Shown here piece after piece: positions 40,101 through 49,131 of a stretch of DNA of 64,000 nt. The notes beneath the pieces were generated by a model. It worked only from the letters and a program-made list of their open reading frames with translations. It did no database searches and was not told the DNA's origin. How positions within the stretch are numbered: position 1 is the first letter of the stretch; each line of letters opens with the position of its first letter. The stretch covers positions 62,001-126,000 of the forward strand of contig CAIXAE010000003.1 in NCBI GenBank assembly GCA_903917345.1, read 5' to 3'. This DNA is from an uncultured Methylococcaceae bacterium. Its GTDB lineage: Bacteria > Pseudomonadota > Gammaproteobacteria > Methylococcales > Methylomonadaceae. Position numbers and translations under genes: made by a program.

Positions 40101-41049
40101 TTTAAAAGACAAGCCTGCTGAAGGAGCCTCAACGGCGGCAAGTTCGGTTGTTGATCATAAAGACGATGTGTCACCTAACGATTTACCGTTATTGTCTATT
40201 AGTAGTGATGCCACATTTTGGCGAGGTGTTAACCTGGGTCGTTTGGATTTAGATAGTGAACGCATTAATGATGGAATGACATTTAAGCCTATTCGGATTA
40301 ATGGCAAGGATCAGCAGTTAAAAATGTCGGGTGTTTGGAAAATTAAGGGCGGTCTTCCGGAAACACAAATACAAGGCCATTTAGATGTCTCAAATGCAGG
40401 TAAATGGCTAGCTGATTTAGATATCAGTAAAGAAATCATGGAAACCGAGGCAGATATTGATTTTACCGGGCATTGGGCGGCCGCACCTTATCAGTTTGAA
40501 TTGAAAGACGTACAAGGTGGTTTAGATATTAATCTTAAATCCGGTCGTTTGTTAAGTATAGAACCCGGTTTCGGTCGCGTGTTAGGTATTTTAGCGGTAG
40601 CGCAATGGGTTAAAAGAATCCAATTAGATTTTAGTGATGTTTATAAAGAGGGTTTAACGTTCAATACCATCAAAGGTCACTTTGATTTAATGGGCGGTAA
40701 AGCCACCACTAAGGATTTAAGCATTGATGCTATCCCCGCAAAAATTGGCATTGCGGGTGAGGTTGATTTGGTTAATAAAAGCTTGGATGAACTGGTCACC
40801 GTTGCGCCAAAAAGTGCGGATGCAGTACCTATTGCTGGTACAATTGTGGACAAAGTAACCGGCTTAATTGGGCAGTCTTTAACGGGTAAAGATCAAGAAG
40901 GTATGTTCTTCGGGTATCAGTATTTCATTAAAGGTCCTTGGGGTGATTCACAGGTTATTCCTTTGCATAAAAATGATGGTCTTGTTCAGAAGACGTGGTA
41001 CGGCATTACTGATTTTCCTTGGAAGCAGGAAAATAACGAACAAAAATAA
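37177..41049 (+). CDS. yhdP: YhdP family AsmA-like envelope protein
   Basis: A 1290-residue protein with one N-terminal transmembrane helix (about residues 12-32) and a very long, beta-rich periplasmic domain (DUF3971 plus AsmA-like C-terminus ending in SGRLLSIEPGFGRVLGIL and the KGPWGDSQV region). YhdP and relatives are thought to bridge the envelope and carry phospholipids to the outer membrane. Length is normal for the family. Lies 42 bases after rng and 9 before the nitrilase-like gene. Confidence 0.93.
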   Translation: MIHHFKRATRHLIFWSLIAAALSLTTLRVLMLSVADYKADLSSKVTELVGVPLTIGKLSANMRGYRPELVLQDIKLSSTVLNAPPAIQLKEIRLGINLIDLLFSREVLSSSRVSLVGAKLEVTRKADGSISIVGLKEGDEQPLWLLHGAQYEVLASELTWLDQKTHSKAVKLDAVNLAIMNDGSQHKINIKTNLPGKYGDHLTVAMNFVGDTFNTTELNGQIYVEGKNLSLPALMLLNLPVRGVITSGAGDIKLWSDLQHSQLVSLQAEVNFQQLNIQLPNHDAFIANDLKAKLKGHLQDKRWQFDVEQFLLKTKEANEDKVWPDAIFSVSGVLNDTDDFQHVSAYMRQIDVAELARIVQYFAPLSTEQISLFQQADAKGMLDHLAIFGDVDKKELAVSGYFKGLSFKPVAGSPGLVNVTGFVKGTDKDGFLSFASHDVLVLAPDVFPDALKIQDLTGKVNWLNSANDWQMNTDTLQIDLQDFQAKAHLNLSLPKNNEQPFMDMQLSFTSSNIGELKRYFPTKVMKPADVVWFSKAFMGGRVTQGDLLYFSKLGAYPSKSVDGVFEIKVDVEDLGLDYSPNWPIINQINGSVDVEQRAMRCEITQGKSHDLTITQATVVNPEMGKSKILTVKGSLEGEISNVFKFLKASPINSEVGFFVDAVTPQGSTPVSLDLTLPLAEEAVPKVYGKAELRNTNLNINALDLMVSKINGDLEFTEHGVYSKTMRGQALGKSIKVNINKEDHKQTFVNIAGKATVKDLQRQFTMLDSALVDGALEYQIKLGLPYEGATSDLELITDLQGVSLDLPQSLAKTKDQKKSLELVFGLSADKLLPITLNYNQQLKAAVQLDLEAHRLYSGHVLLGEGDVHQEKDAGLSIEINQTPLNFQDWLGLAAQKQDDKSSPVDIKKIRLQSQQAQWKDTPLGAFDLTLKPKDGYWLGDLESGFATGKVSIPRDFKGSDKLILDLRSLNLSAFNDLKDKPAEGASTAASSVVDHKDDVSPNDLPLLSISSDATFWRGVNLGRLDLDSERINDGMTFKPIRINGKDQQLKMSGVWKIKGGLPETQIQGHLDVSNAGKWLADLDISKEIMETEADIDFTGHWAAAPYQFELKDVQGGLDINLKSGRLLSIEPGFGRVLGILAVAQWVKRIQLDFSDVYKEGLTFNTIKGHFDLMGGKATTKDLSIDAIPAKIGIAGEVDLVNKSLDELVTVAPKSADAVPIAGTIVDKVTGLIGQSLTGKDQEGMFFGYQYFIKGPWGDSQVIPLHKNDGLVQKTWYGITDFPWKQENNEQK

Positions 41050-41058
41050 GAGAGAAAT

Positions 41059-41871
41059 ATGACTAAGTGTGCAGCAATACAAATGGCGTCTAGCCCTAGT
41101 ATTAGTTTTAATTTGATAGAAGCCGAAAAGTTAATTGCAGAAGCGGTAAAAGCAGGTGCAAAACTCGTTGCCTTGCCTGAAAACTTCGCCTTAATGGGAA
41201 CGCATGAAACGGACAAGTTGAATGCGAAAGAAATAGAGGGTACAGGCCCTATTCAAGACTTTCTATCAGCGACAGCTAAAAAGTACAGCGTATGGATCGT
41301 AGGTGGCACTATGCCTATGGCCGCAAACGACAGCCAAAAAGTACGTGCCGCGTGTTTAATTTACGATGACAATGGCGAGCGAGTCGGTCGTTACGATAAA
41401 ATTCATTTATTTGATGTAAAAGTACCGGGTACTGATGAAGAGTATCGTGAATCTGATGCGATCGAACCGGGTACTGAAATACAGGTTTTTGATACCCCTT
41501 TTGGTAAATTAGGCGTGGCTATTTGTTACGACCTTCGGTTCCCCGAGTTTTTCCGAAAAATGTCGGATTTAGGTGTGGAAATATTAGTCGTACCTTCAGC
41601 CTTTACGGCTGAAACCGGTGCCGCGCATTGGGAGATTTTATTGCGCGCAAGAGCAGTGGAAAATCTCTGTTATGTGATCGCGCCTAATCAAGGCGGTTTC
41701 CATATTAATGGTCGCAAAACCTTTGGTCATAGTATGGTTATAGATCCTTGGGGGGTGATTATGGACTGCTATAAAACAGGTGGCGGTTTTGTTTCTGGAG
41801 ACATAGATTTAGAGCGCTTACATAAAGTGCGTGCTGCTTTTCCTGCTTTAGGGCATAGACGATTTTTCTGA
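41059..41871 (+). CDS. Nit2-like carbon-nitrogen hydrolase
   Basis: A 270-residue nitrilase-superfamily amidase. The catalytic triad is visible: Glu in LPENFAL, Lys in RYDKIHLFDV and Cys in AICYDLRFPEFFR. The sequence fits the Nit1/Nit2 branch, which removes deaminated glutathione or omega-amides of ketoacids as metabolite repair. It is set tightly between yhdP (9 bases) and a BamC-like gene (13 bases). The precise substrate is inferred from the subfamily. Confidence 0.9.
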   Translation: MTKCAAIQMASSPSISFNLIEAEKLIAEAVKAGAKLVALPENFALMGTHETDKLNAKEIEGTGPIQDFLSATAKKYSVWIVGGTMPMAANDSQKVRAACLIYDDNGERVGRYDKIHLFDVKVPGTDEEYRESDAIEPGTEIQVFDTPFGKLGVAICYDLRFPEFFRKMSDLGVEILVVPSAFTAETGAAHWEILLRARAVENLCYVIAPNQGGFHINGRKTFGHSMVIDPWGVIMDCYKTGGGFVSGDIDLERLHKVRAAFPALGHRRFF

Positions 41872-41884
41872 GGATATAACGACG

Positions 41885-42514
41885 ATGCGTAGGTTTAAAT
41901 TCTTTCTATTATTACCCTTAGTAACCGCTTGTACAGGTACCGATCCGCGTTATAGAGATACACAGATGTTGGAGCGCCCGCCTCAGCTAGCTGTGACTAA
42001 GCCCGTTGAAGAAATAGTTAAAGATAGCAGTGCCGTTAAACATAATATAGAGGGTACTGAGTTAGGATCTACGGTCTCTATTAAATCCACAACACCACCT
42101 GTTTTGATCATTAAGCAACCCTTTAATGTAGCTTGGCAAACTTTAGGCAATGCCTTAAGAGCAGATAATGTAGAGGTCACCGATAGAGAGCATGACAAAG
42201 GCCGCTATTTTGTCACGTTTGATCCTAATAAAACGCCAGAAGATGAAAGTGGTTTTCTAGATAAAACCTTAAGTTATTTAAATGACGCGCATGTCGAAGA
42301 ACGCTATGTATTAACCGTCACTGATAAAGGTCAGGAGACAGAAGTGCTCGTCGCTAATAACACAGAGCCCAAACAAAGTTCGAATAGCGAAGAGCAATAC
42401 AAGTTGACGACGCCTCCCGCTGATGGCGCTGAAAAGCTTCTAAATTCAATTTATAAAACCATGAGTGAGCGCCCTAAAAAATTAGATAAGAAAGGACATG
42501 CGCACTCTAATTAA
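41885..42514 (+). CDS. bamC: BamC/NlpB-like outer-membrane lipoprotein
   Basis: A 209-residue protein with a lipoprotein signal (RRFKFFLLLPLVTAC, Cys16) followed by a Pro-rich linker and one BamC-type domain: PFNVAWQTLGNALRADNVEV, then DREHDKGRYFVTF and LLNSIYKTM. E. coli BamC has two such domains in ~340 residues, so this is a one-domain version. It is probably an accessory of the beta-barrel assembly machine. bamC usually follows dapA; its place between a nitrilase and tldD is unusual. Confidence 0.75.
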   Translation: MRRFKFFLLLPLVTACTGTDPRYRDTQMLERPPQLAVTKPVEEIVKDSSAVKHNIEGTELGSTVSIKSTTPPVLIIKQPFNVAWQTLGNALRADNVEVTDREHDKGRYFVTFDPNKTPEDESGFLDKTLSYLNDAHVEERYVLTVTDKGQETEVLVANNTEPKQSSNSEEQYKLTTPPADGAEKLLNSIYKTMSERPKKLDKKGHAHSN

Positions 42515-42576
42515 AGTTTAGCTAGGATGAGTGAGTTATCTCATGATCCAAATCGCTACAAACCATTAATGATCTA

Positions 42577-44016
42577 ATGAAAATATTAAACTTAGCAAAA
42601 CAGGCTATTTTGGTGCCCGCGGGTATTCAAGATGCGGACATCGAAAAAATCATGGCTAGGCTATTAACGTCGAGTGTGGATGCGGCCGATATCTATTTTC
42701 AGTCCAGCCACAGTGAATCGTGGGTCATGGAAGGCGGCATCATTAAAGAAGGTAGCCATAGTATCGAACAAGGTGCGGGTGTAAGAGCCGTATCAGGTGA
42801 GAAAACCGGTTTTGCTTACAGTGATCGCATCGAATTGCCTGTATTGTTAGAAGCCGCCAATAATGTCAGAGCGATAGGTCGTCAAGGACAAGAAGCACAG
42901 ATTGGATTGATTCATGCTGCGAATACCGTGCAATATTATCCTGTTGCTAATCCGCTCAAATCCTTGGGTGAACAGCAAAAGATCGATTTGCTACGTCAAG
43001 TGGATACACAAACACGTAAGCTGGATCATCGTATAGAAGAAGTGATTATTAGTCTAAGCGGTGTGCATGAAACTATCTTAGTCGCCAATCAAGATGGATC
43101 ATTGGCGGGAGATATTCGCCCGCTAGTACGCATGAATGTATCCGTGATCGTGGTTGAGAATGGCCGACGTGAGCAAGGCAGTATGGGCGGCGGCGGTCGC
43201 AGTGATTACAATTACTTTGTTGAACTCAATAGAGGCTTAGAGTATGGTCGCGAAGCCGTTCGCCAAGCTTTAGTTAATTTAGAAGCACAAGAAGCGCCTG
43301 CGGGTAATATGACGGTCGTGCTAGGGTCGGGTTGGCCGGGTATCTTATTACACGAAGCCATTGGACATGGCTTAGAGGGTGATTTTAATCGTAAAGGCAC
43401 GTCTGCATTCAGTGGCAGAGTCGGTGAGCGAGTGGCCTCTGATTTATGTACAGTAGTGGATGACGGCACTATCCCCGGGCGTCGCGGTTCTTTAAGTATT
43501 GATGATGAAGGCACGCCCACTGAAAATACCGTGCTGATTGAAAACGGTATCTTAAAAGGTTACATGCAAGATAAGCTTAATGCGCGATTAATGGGCGTTA
43601 AATCGACCGGTAATGGTCGTCGTGAGTCTTATGCCAGTTTACCCATGCCCAGAATGACCAATACTTATATGTTGGCCGGCAAATATAATCCAGAAGAAAT
43701 CATTAAGTCGGTTAAGAAAGGTTTATACGCTAAGAACTTTGCGGGCGGGCAAGTGGATATTACCTCCGGCAAGTTTGTATTCTCAGCCAGCGAAGCATAT
43801 CTGATAGAAGATGGCAAAATCACGCGACCTGTTAAAGGTGCAACTTTAATTGGTAATGGTCCCGATGTGCTTACAAAAGTTTCAATGGTAGGGACTGATC
43901 TTGAATTAGATAGCGGTGTCGGTAGTTGCGGTAAAGAAGGTCAAAGCGTGCCTGTTGGTGTAGGTCAGCCCACACTAAAGATTGATGGTATTACCGTTGG
44001 CGGTACTAGTGTTTAA
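42577..44016 (+). CDS. tldD: Metalloprotease subunit TldD
   Basis: A 479-residue protein that pairs with TldE (PmbA) to form a zinc protease trimming unfolded peptides such as microcin B17 precursor and CcdA. The HExxxH zinc site is [14 protein letters not shown]; the third ligand Cys is expected in the C-terminal [14 protein letters not shown]. The partner pmbA follows 65 bases later. Confidence 0.95.
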   Translation: MKILNLAKQAILVPAGIQDADIEKIMARLLTSSVDAADIYFQSSHSESWVMEGGIIKEGSHSIEQGAGVRAVSGEKTGFAYSDRIELPVLLEAANNVRAIGRQGQEAQIGLIHAANTVQYYPVANPLKSLGEQQKIDLLRQVDTQTRKLDHRIEEVIISLSGVHETILVANQDGSLAGDIRPLVRMNVSVIVVENGRREQGSMGGGGRSDYNYFVELNRGLEYGREAVRQALVNLEAQEAPAGNMTVVLGSGWPGILLHEAIGHGLEGDFNRKGTSAFSGRVGERVASDLCTVVDDGTIPGRRGSLSIDDEGTPTENTVLIENGILKGYMQDKLNARLMGVKSTGNGRRESYASLPMPRMTNTYMLAGKYNPEEIIKSVKKGLYAKNFAGGQVDITSGKFVFSASEAYLIEDGKITRPVKGATLIGNGPDVLTKVSMVGTDLELDSGVGSCGKEGQSVPVGVGQPTLKIDGITVGGTSV

Positions 44017-44081
44017 TGGCTCCCTCCGCTTTTAAATAGATAAGTTGTTTAGACATCTAAAAATTATAAAAAGAGAAAACC

Positions 44082-45413
44082 GTGCAAAATCAGCAAGAAG
44101 TAAATCGATTAAAAGATATTGTTCAAAACTTATTAGATGAAGCCAAACAGCAGGGCGCAACGGCGGCTGAAGCAGGCTTAAGTCAAGAAAATGGCTTGTC
44201 AGTATCGGTGCGTTTAGGGGATGTGGAAACGATTGAACATCACTGTAGCCAAGGTTTGGGCATTACTGTTTATTTCGGCCAACGTAAAGGCTCCGCCAGT
44301 ACGACTGATTTATCAGTTGAATCCATTAAAGAAACCGTCAGTGCAGCCTGCAGTATTGCGCGATATACCAGTGAAGATGAATATGCGGGTTTACCTGAAA
44401 AAGCATTATTAGCGACTTCATTCCCTGATCTTGATGTAAACCATCCTTGGGCCATCACGGCTGATGAGGCGATTGCGTTAGCGATTGAATGTGAAGATGC
44501 GGCGCGACATTATGATGCTGAAATCACCAACTCAGAAGGTGCGTCGGTAAATACCCATCAAGGGATTCATGTCTTAGGCAATAGCTTAGGCTTTTTGCAC
44601 GGATCGTTGTCTACACGTCATTCTTTAAGTTGTTCTGTGTTAGCGCAACGAGGTGAAAGTATGCAACGCGATTATTGGTACACCGTTGCGAGAAACGCTA
44701 ATAATCTAGAAGCGGCTGTTGAAGTGGGACAAAAAGCAGCGCAACGTACGTTAAGACGATTAGAAGGACGTAGTCTTTCAACGCGCCAATGCCCTGTTTT
44801 ATATAGTGCAGAGATTGCCTCAGGTTTATTATCTTCTTTTATTGGCGCTATATCTGGCGGCAATTTATATCGTAAGTCTTCATTCTTATTAGATGCTTTA
44901 GATACACAAGTATTTCCTGGATTTGTCCATATTCATGAGCAACCTCATTTGATCGGTGCATCCGGTAGCTCGGCTTATGATAGTGAAGGCGTAGCAACAC
45001 ATACTCGTGATTTAGTCACTGACGGCATCTTGCGCAGTTATGTTTTAGGCACTTATTCTGCGCGTAAATTAGGTTTACACAGTACCGGTAATGCGGGCGG
45101 GGTGCGTAACTTAACGATTGATCCAGGTGTGTTGGACTTTGATGGTCTATTAAAACAAATGGATACGGGTTTGTTGGTCACAGAATTAATGGGGCAAGGC
45201 GTTAATATCTTAACGGGTGATTATTCTCGTGGTGCGGCAGGTTTTTGGGTAGAAAAGGGTCAGATTCAATACCCTGTTGAAGAGATTACCATCGCGGGTA
45301 ATCTAAAAGATATGCTCAGAAACATCGTTGCCGTCGGTAATGATGTCGATTATCGCGGTAATGTCCGAACCGGTTCAATCTTAGTTGAACGCATGTCAAT
45401 AGCTGGGCAATAA
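44082..45413 (+). CDS. pmbA: TldE/PmbA metalloprotease partner subunit
   Basis: A 443-residue partner of TldD. It has the same fold, with GLGITVYFGQRKGSASTTDLS and STGNAGGVRNLTIDPG, but lacks the HExxxH motif, as expected for the non-catalytic subunit. The start is a GTG at 44082 preceded by AGAG. In E. coli tldD and pmbA are apart; here they are neighbours. A long hairpin follows. Confidence 0.94.
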   Translation: MQNQQEVNRLKDIVQNLLDEAKQQGATAAEAGLSQENGLSVSVRLGDVETIEHHCSQGLGITVYFGQRKGSASTTDLSVESIKETVSAACSIARYTSEDEYAGLPEKALLATSFPDLDVNHPWAITADEAIALAIECEDAARHYDAEITNSEGASVNTHQGIHVLGNSLGFLHGSLSTRHSLSCSVLAQRGESMQRDYWYTVARNANNLEAAVEVGQKAAQRTLRRLEGRSLSTRQCPVLYSAEIASGLLSSFIGAISGGNLYRKSSFLLDALDTQVFPGFVHIHEQPHLIGASGSSAYDSEGVATHTRDLVTDGILRSYVLGTYSARKLGLHSTGNAGGVRNLTIDPGVLDFDGLLKQMDTGLLVTELMGQGVNILTGDYSRGAAGFWVEKGQIQYPVEEITIAGNLKDMLRNIVAVGNDVDYRGNVRTGSILVERMSIAGQ

Positions 45414-45420
45414 GTCCAAT

Positions 45421-45463
45421 CTTAACCGTTCGCTCTGCGCCCGTCGAAGAGCAAACGGTTAAG
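45421..45463. terminator. 16-bp stem hairpin between convergent pmbA and pyrD
   Basis: CTTAACCGTTCGCTCT pairs with AGAGCAAACGGTTAAG (one mismatch) around an 11-base loop and fills the gap between the two stops. There is no clear T run, but the stem is long and probably terminates both ways. Confidence 0.7.
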
Positions 45464-45473
45464 CGGATTTAAG

Positions 45474-46487
45474 TTAAAGCGATCTTACAATATCAGCAAT
45501 TAACTGCGGGCCTTTATAGATTAGGCCACTGTAGACTTGCACCAAACTCGCCCCGGCGTTTAATTTCTCTTGTGCATCTTCCGCACTTAAAATACCGCCT
45601 GCCGCAATAATAGCCACTTTATCTTGTAGTTCGGCCGCTAAGCCTTTCACCACGCGTGTTGATGCCGTTTTAACCGGTGCACCACTTAAGCCACCCGCTT
45701 CTTGTGCTAAAGGATGCTCTGCAATAGCCTCTCTAGAAATAGTCGTATTCGTCGCAATCACGCCATCAATTTCAAAGTCGAGTAATAAGCTGGCGATATG
45801 GCTGATTTCTTCATCCGTTAGATCGGGAGCAATCTTAATGGCTAGGGGCACATAAAAGCCGTATTCTTGTTCTAGGCTCAGTTGTTCATTTTTTAAATTA
45901 GCCACCAAGCGTCTAATTTCATCACCTTGTTGTAACTGTCGTAAATTCTTGGTGTTGGGTGATGAGATATTAATAGTGATGTAGCTGGCAGAGGTATAGG
46001 CTTTACGTAAACCCATCAAATAATCTTCCGTCGCCTCTTCAATCGGGGTATCAAAATTCTTGCCGATATTAATACCTAAAATGCCGCTGTAGCCACTGTG
46101 CTGAGCTTGTGCCAATAAATGATCAATACCGGTGTTATTAAAACCCATGCGGTTAATAATCGCTTCGTGCTCAGGTAATCTAAATAAACGCGGTTTAGGA
46201 TTGCCGGGTTGGGGTCTGGGGGTGACGGTCCCTATTTCTATAAAACCAAACCCTAAGGCGTCTAAAGCATTAATGTAATCGCCGTTCTTATCTAGGCCGG
46301 CCGCTAATCCCACGGGGTTTTTAAAATGTAAACCCATCACTTCAACGGGTTTCTCAGGCAGTGTTGGATAAAGCAACGCACTAAGGCCGCTGCTATCAGA
46401 CAGCTTAAGCAACTTAAGCGTGACCTCATGGGCTAATTCTGGGTCTAGCGAGAATAATAAAGGGCGCAGTAAGGGATAGATATTCAT
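45474..46487 (-). CDS. pyrD: Dihydroorotate dehydrogenase, class 2
   Basis: A 337-residue FMN, quinone-linked enzyme of pyrimidine synthesis at the inner membrane. It shows the class 2 N-terminal helix (YPLLRPLLFSLDPELAHE), GLAAGLDKNGDYI, EIGTVTPRPQPGNPKPRLFRL, NISSPNTKNLRQLQ with the catalytic Ser, and the C-terminal GGILSAEDAQEKLNAGA flavin loop. Transcribed in the same direction as thiO but 56 bases apart. Confidence 0.96.
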   Translation of the reverse strand: MNIYPLLRPLLFSLDPELAHEVTLKLLKLSDSSGLSALLYPTLPEKPVEVMGLHFKNPVGLAAGLDKNGDYINALDALGFGFIEIGTVTPRPQPGNPKPRLFRLPEHEAIINRMGFNNTGIDHLLAQAQHSGYSGILGINIGKNFDTPIEEATEDYLMGLRKAYTSASYITINISSPNTKNLRQLQQGDEIRRLVANLKNEQLSLEQEYGFYVPLAIKIAPDLTDEEISHIASLLLDFEIDGVIATNTTISREAIAEHPLAQEAGGLSGAPVKTASTRVVKGLAAELQDKVAIIAAGGILSAEDAQEKLNAGASLVQVYSGLIYKGPQLIADIVRSL

Positions 46488-46543
46488 AAGCGTTAAGTAA
46501 TTGTCTGTGGGATATAGAAATCTAACGATAGTGGACCAGGGGC

Positions 46544-47641
46544 TTAGTGTGACACTATTTTATAAGGCGTCGGATCAACCTGGGTTGGGCGCTTTAACAG
46601 CAGATCCACCATCAATTGTGCAGAAGCAGGACCCATAATAAGCCCGTTTCTAAAATGACCGGCATTAATACTTAAATTGCTGATCTCAGGATGTTGATCA
46701 ATATAAGGCACACCTTCTGCTGTACCCGGTCTTAAGCCGGCCCAATGATGTAACAACGGGGCTTCTTTAAGTGTGGGCATCAATTGATACGCAAAGTCAG
46801 AGAGCTTTTCTTTAGCGGCTGAAGTAGGGGTTTTATTAAAATTATTGTACTCAACCGTGCTGCCCGCTAATATTTTTCCATCCCGTCTAGGGATTAAATA
46901 CTGATCACCGTCTAATACCATAGTCTTTAAGGTATGGGGTGCACCATCAAATAACAACATTTGACCTTTGACGGGTTGCACTTCGGGGCGCTGATTAATG
47001 ATGTCAGGAAACAGTCGTTTAAATAGTTTACCTGTCCATGCACCAGCAGACATCATCAGGTTTTGCACCGGCATGTGGCCTTTGCTGGTAGCAATATGGC
47101 AGATTCTGTTGTTTTGAATGCTTACATCCAGCAGTTCACATTCTTCAATAATGTTGATGCCTTTATTAATTAGGTCTTGCGTCAGTGATTTTACTAAGCG
47201 TGGATTACGGGCTTGAGCAATAGTGGATAAATAGATCGGGTTAAGCGGTGCGGTCACTAAGCCATCAAATAAATCCGCAGTAGGCGTTTCATAAGCTATT
47301 TGATGAGTATTACACCAGTGGGTGGCCGCTTCAATATCCGGGTTTTTAGTGATTAATAAACCACACGGGGTCCATTCGGGATCTTTTTGGGTGTCTGCTA
47401 TTAATTGGCGGGCTAAAGTCGGATAGAGCTTTAGGCTCTGTAGTGTTAAGCGGGTAATAGCATCCGATTGGCGCCAAGGATACAGGGGTAACAAGATGCC
47501 GCCGCCTGCCCAAGACGACTCTTGTCCTAAATGACTTTTTTCAATAACCGTGACAGTGGCCCCTGCATTAAAGAGTTCTCTGGCGGTGAGTAGGCCAATA
47601 ACGCCGCCGCCAATGAGGGTAAAGTCTGAAGTTTTAATCAT
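46544..47641 (-). CDS. thiO: FAD-dependent glycine oxidase
   Basis: A 365-residue D-amino-acid oxidase-family flavoprotein. The dinucleotide motif is LIGGGVIGLLTARELFNAGATVTVIEK, followed by SSWAGGGIL and the substrate region YLIPRRDGKILAGSTVE and WAGLRPGTAEGVPYI with the conserved Arg. ThiO makes iminoglycine for the thiazole of thiamine. thiS and thiG are not beside it, so the assignment rests on sequence. The ATG at 47641 is used rather than a GTG four codons upstream. Confidence 0.85.
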   Translation of the reverse strand: MIKTSDFTLIGGGVIGLLTARELFNAGATVTVIEKSHLGQESSWAGGGILLPLYPWRQSDAITRLTLQSLKLYPTLARQLIADTQKDPEWTPCGLLITKNPDIEAATHWCNTHQIAYETPTADLFDGLVTAPLNPIYLSTIAQARNPRLVKSLTQDLINKGINIIEECELLDVSIQNNRICHIATSKGHMPVQNLMMSAGAWTGKLFKRLFPDIINQRPEVQPVKGQMLLFDGAPHTLKTMVLDGDQYLIPRRDGKILAGSTVEYNNFNKTPTSAAKEKLSDFAYQLMPTLKEAPLLHHWAGLRPGTAEGVPYIDQHPEISNLSINAGHFRNGLIMGPASAQLMVDLLLKRPTQVDPTPYKIVSH

Positions 47642-47780
47642 GAAAGAGTACACAAGGATAATCAGTCACTATTATACAGTGTGTCAGGGGCTTAAGGGGG
47701 TCGCTGTTTATTTTGAGTGCCGAATGATTGTTTCATAATAAAAATCAATAAGTTTCAATAATATAGATAGTGTTGCAAAT

Positions 47781-47794
47781 TTGATCTAGATCAA
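47781..47794. promoter_or_regulatory. FNR/ANR-type binding site
   Basis: TTGATCTAGATCAA is a perfect match to the TTGAT-N4-ATCAA palindrome of FNR/ANR. It lies in the 357-base gap between thiO and the outer-membrane protein gene. A TTAATA/TAATAA hexamer at 47812-47818 would place the box near -38 of a rightward transcript, the usual activating position. A 9-base inverted repeat (47862-47870 and 47884-47892) lies further on. Confidence 0.6.
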
Positions 47795-47998
47795 GTTTTT
47801 GTTAATCTCAATTAATAACGGTGAGGTTTCTTAAGGTATGTGTTGTTAGTTATTGATATGTATAGTATTTACTTTGGTGCAAAAAATACTATTAAAACTT
47901 GTAGGTTAATCCGTTTGCTGGTATTATTTGCCCGCTTGATGTGATTTGTTGTATTTATACAAATCGTTTGTAAATTAACAACCCATAAGGGGATAATC

Positions 47999-48919
47999 AT
48001 GATTAATAAAAATAAAAAATACGTAGGAGCAGTCATAGCGACGTTAGCAGTGGCTGGTTTAGTAGCAGCACCACAAGCTTCAGCTAAAAAAGCAAAAGCA
48101 GCGGCGCCTGTTGCTGTAAGCAAAACTGAAGTATTAGAAGCACAATTACGTGCAATGCAAGACGAAATCTCTGCCTTAAGAGCGCAAGTGAATGCAGCGG
48201 CGCCTTCTGCAACGGTAGCAGCGGCTGTGGCAGCTGATACTCAAAAAGTTCAAGAATTAGACGCTTGGATGAACACAGTAAAATCTAAGCATGCAGAAAC
48301 TCACGCTAAAGGCAAAGATGATAACTTAATCTTCTTCCGTGGCGGTTTTGCACGTAACGATGCTAAAAGACATGATATTTTAACTGGACAGATTATTCCT
48401 GGTGTTGTTGATCAAGGAAAAACTAATCAAGATGGTTATTATTTTGGTGCAGGTTTCGATTTTGGCTTAACTGACAATGTTTGGGGTTTAGTTGATAAAA
48501 CTGACGTGATGGCAGAATTGATGTTTGATTATCGTAATTTTGGTGAAAGAAATCTTGCTGCACAACCTTTACCATCATTAGTTAATACTGCTGCGGCTAA
48601 TACATTGACTCCAGTACGTGGAACTGTTGCTGTAAGTCAATTCACACTAGGCGCATCTCCAAAAATTAAATTCATGAAAGGTAGCGATTTCAGACCTTGG
48701 ATCATTCCTATGGGGTTAACTGTAAACGTTATTTCTCCACCATCTAATGGTGTGACCGTATTGAACCCAGGTATGCAATTCGGTACAGGTGCTGAATATG
48801 CAATCTGGAAAGCCATTAAAATCGGTGCTGACGTACGTTATAACTTAACGGGTAGAGCAGTTGACGGCGTTAACACTAATGGTTTAACTGCTGGTGGTTA
48901 TTTAGGTATTGGTTTCTAA
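47999..48919 (+). CDS. Outer-membrane beta-barrel protein with N-terminal coiled coil
   Basis: A 306-residue exported protein. The signal peptide ends in PQASA before KKAKAAAP; an Ala-rich linker is followed by a coiled coil (about residues 43-65, LEAQLRAMQDEISALRAQV), then a barrel-like region with alternating strands (GYYFGAGFDFGL, VMAELMFDYRNFG, QFTLGASPKIKFMKG). It ends in GIGF, the terminal Phe typical of barrel insertion. A strong ribosome site (AAGGGG) precedes the ATG and a strong terminator follows, suggesting an abundant product. I do not recognise the exact family; a porin-like role is inferred. FNR-type control is suggested by the upstream site. Confidence 0.8.
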   Translation: MINKNKKYVGAVIATLAVAGLVAAPQASAKKAKAAAPVAVSKTEVLEAQLRAMQDEISALRAQVNAAAPSATVAAAVAADTQKVQELDAWMNTVKSKHAETHAKGKDDNLIFFRGGFARNDAKRHDILTGQIIPGVVDQGKTNQDGYYFGAGFDFGLTDNVWGLVDKTDVMAELMFDYRNFGERNLAAQPLPSLVNTAAANTLTPVRGTVAVSQFTLGASPKIKFMKGSDFRPWIIPMGLTVNVISPPSNGVTVLNPGMQFGTGAEYAIWKAIKIGADVRYNLTGRAVDGVNTNGLTAGGYLGIGF

Positions 48920-48945
48920 GCACTCCGCTTAAATCGTTACCCAAC

Positions 48946-48980
48946 AAAAAGGGCGAGAAGCCATTCTTGCCCTTTTTTTA
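48946..48980 (+). terminator. Intrinsic terminator after the outer-membrane protein gene
   Basis: AAAAGGGC-GAGAA and TTCTT-GCCCTTTT form a stem that runs into a seven-T tract, 26 bases after the stop codon. Confidence 0.9.
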
Positions 48981-49131
48981 TGTTTTTTATTTCTTAAGCG
49001 TATAATAAATGCAGGGTGATGAATAGGTTTGGTTAATCGCTTCATGATTAAACGTTCTCATTGACTGAAAAAGCGCCCAAACACCCCCAAAAATCGGCCT
49101 ATCACAGGCAAAAAGTCAGATAACACTCCAT

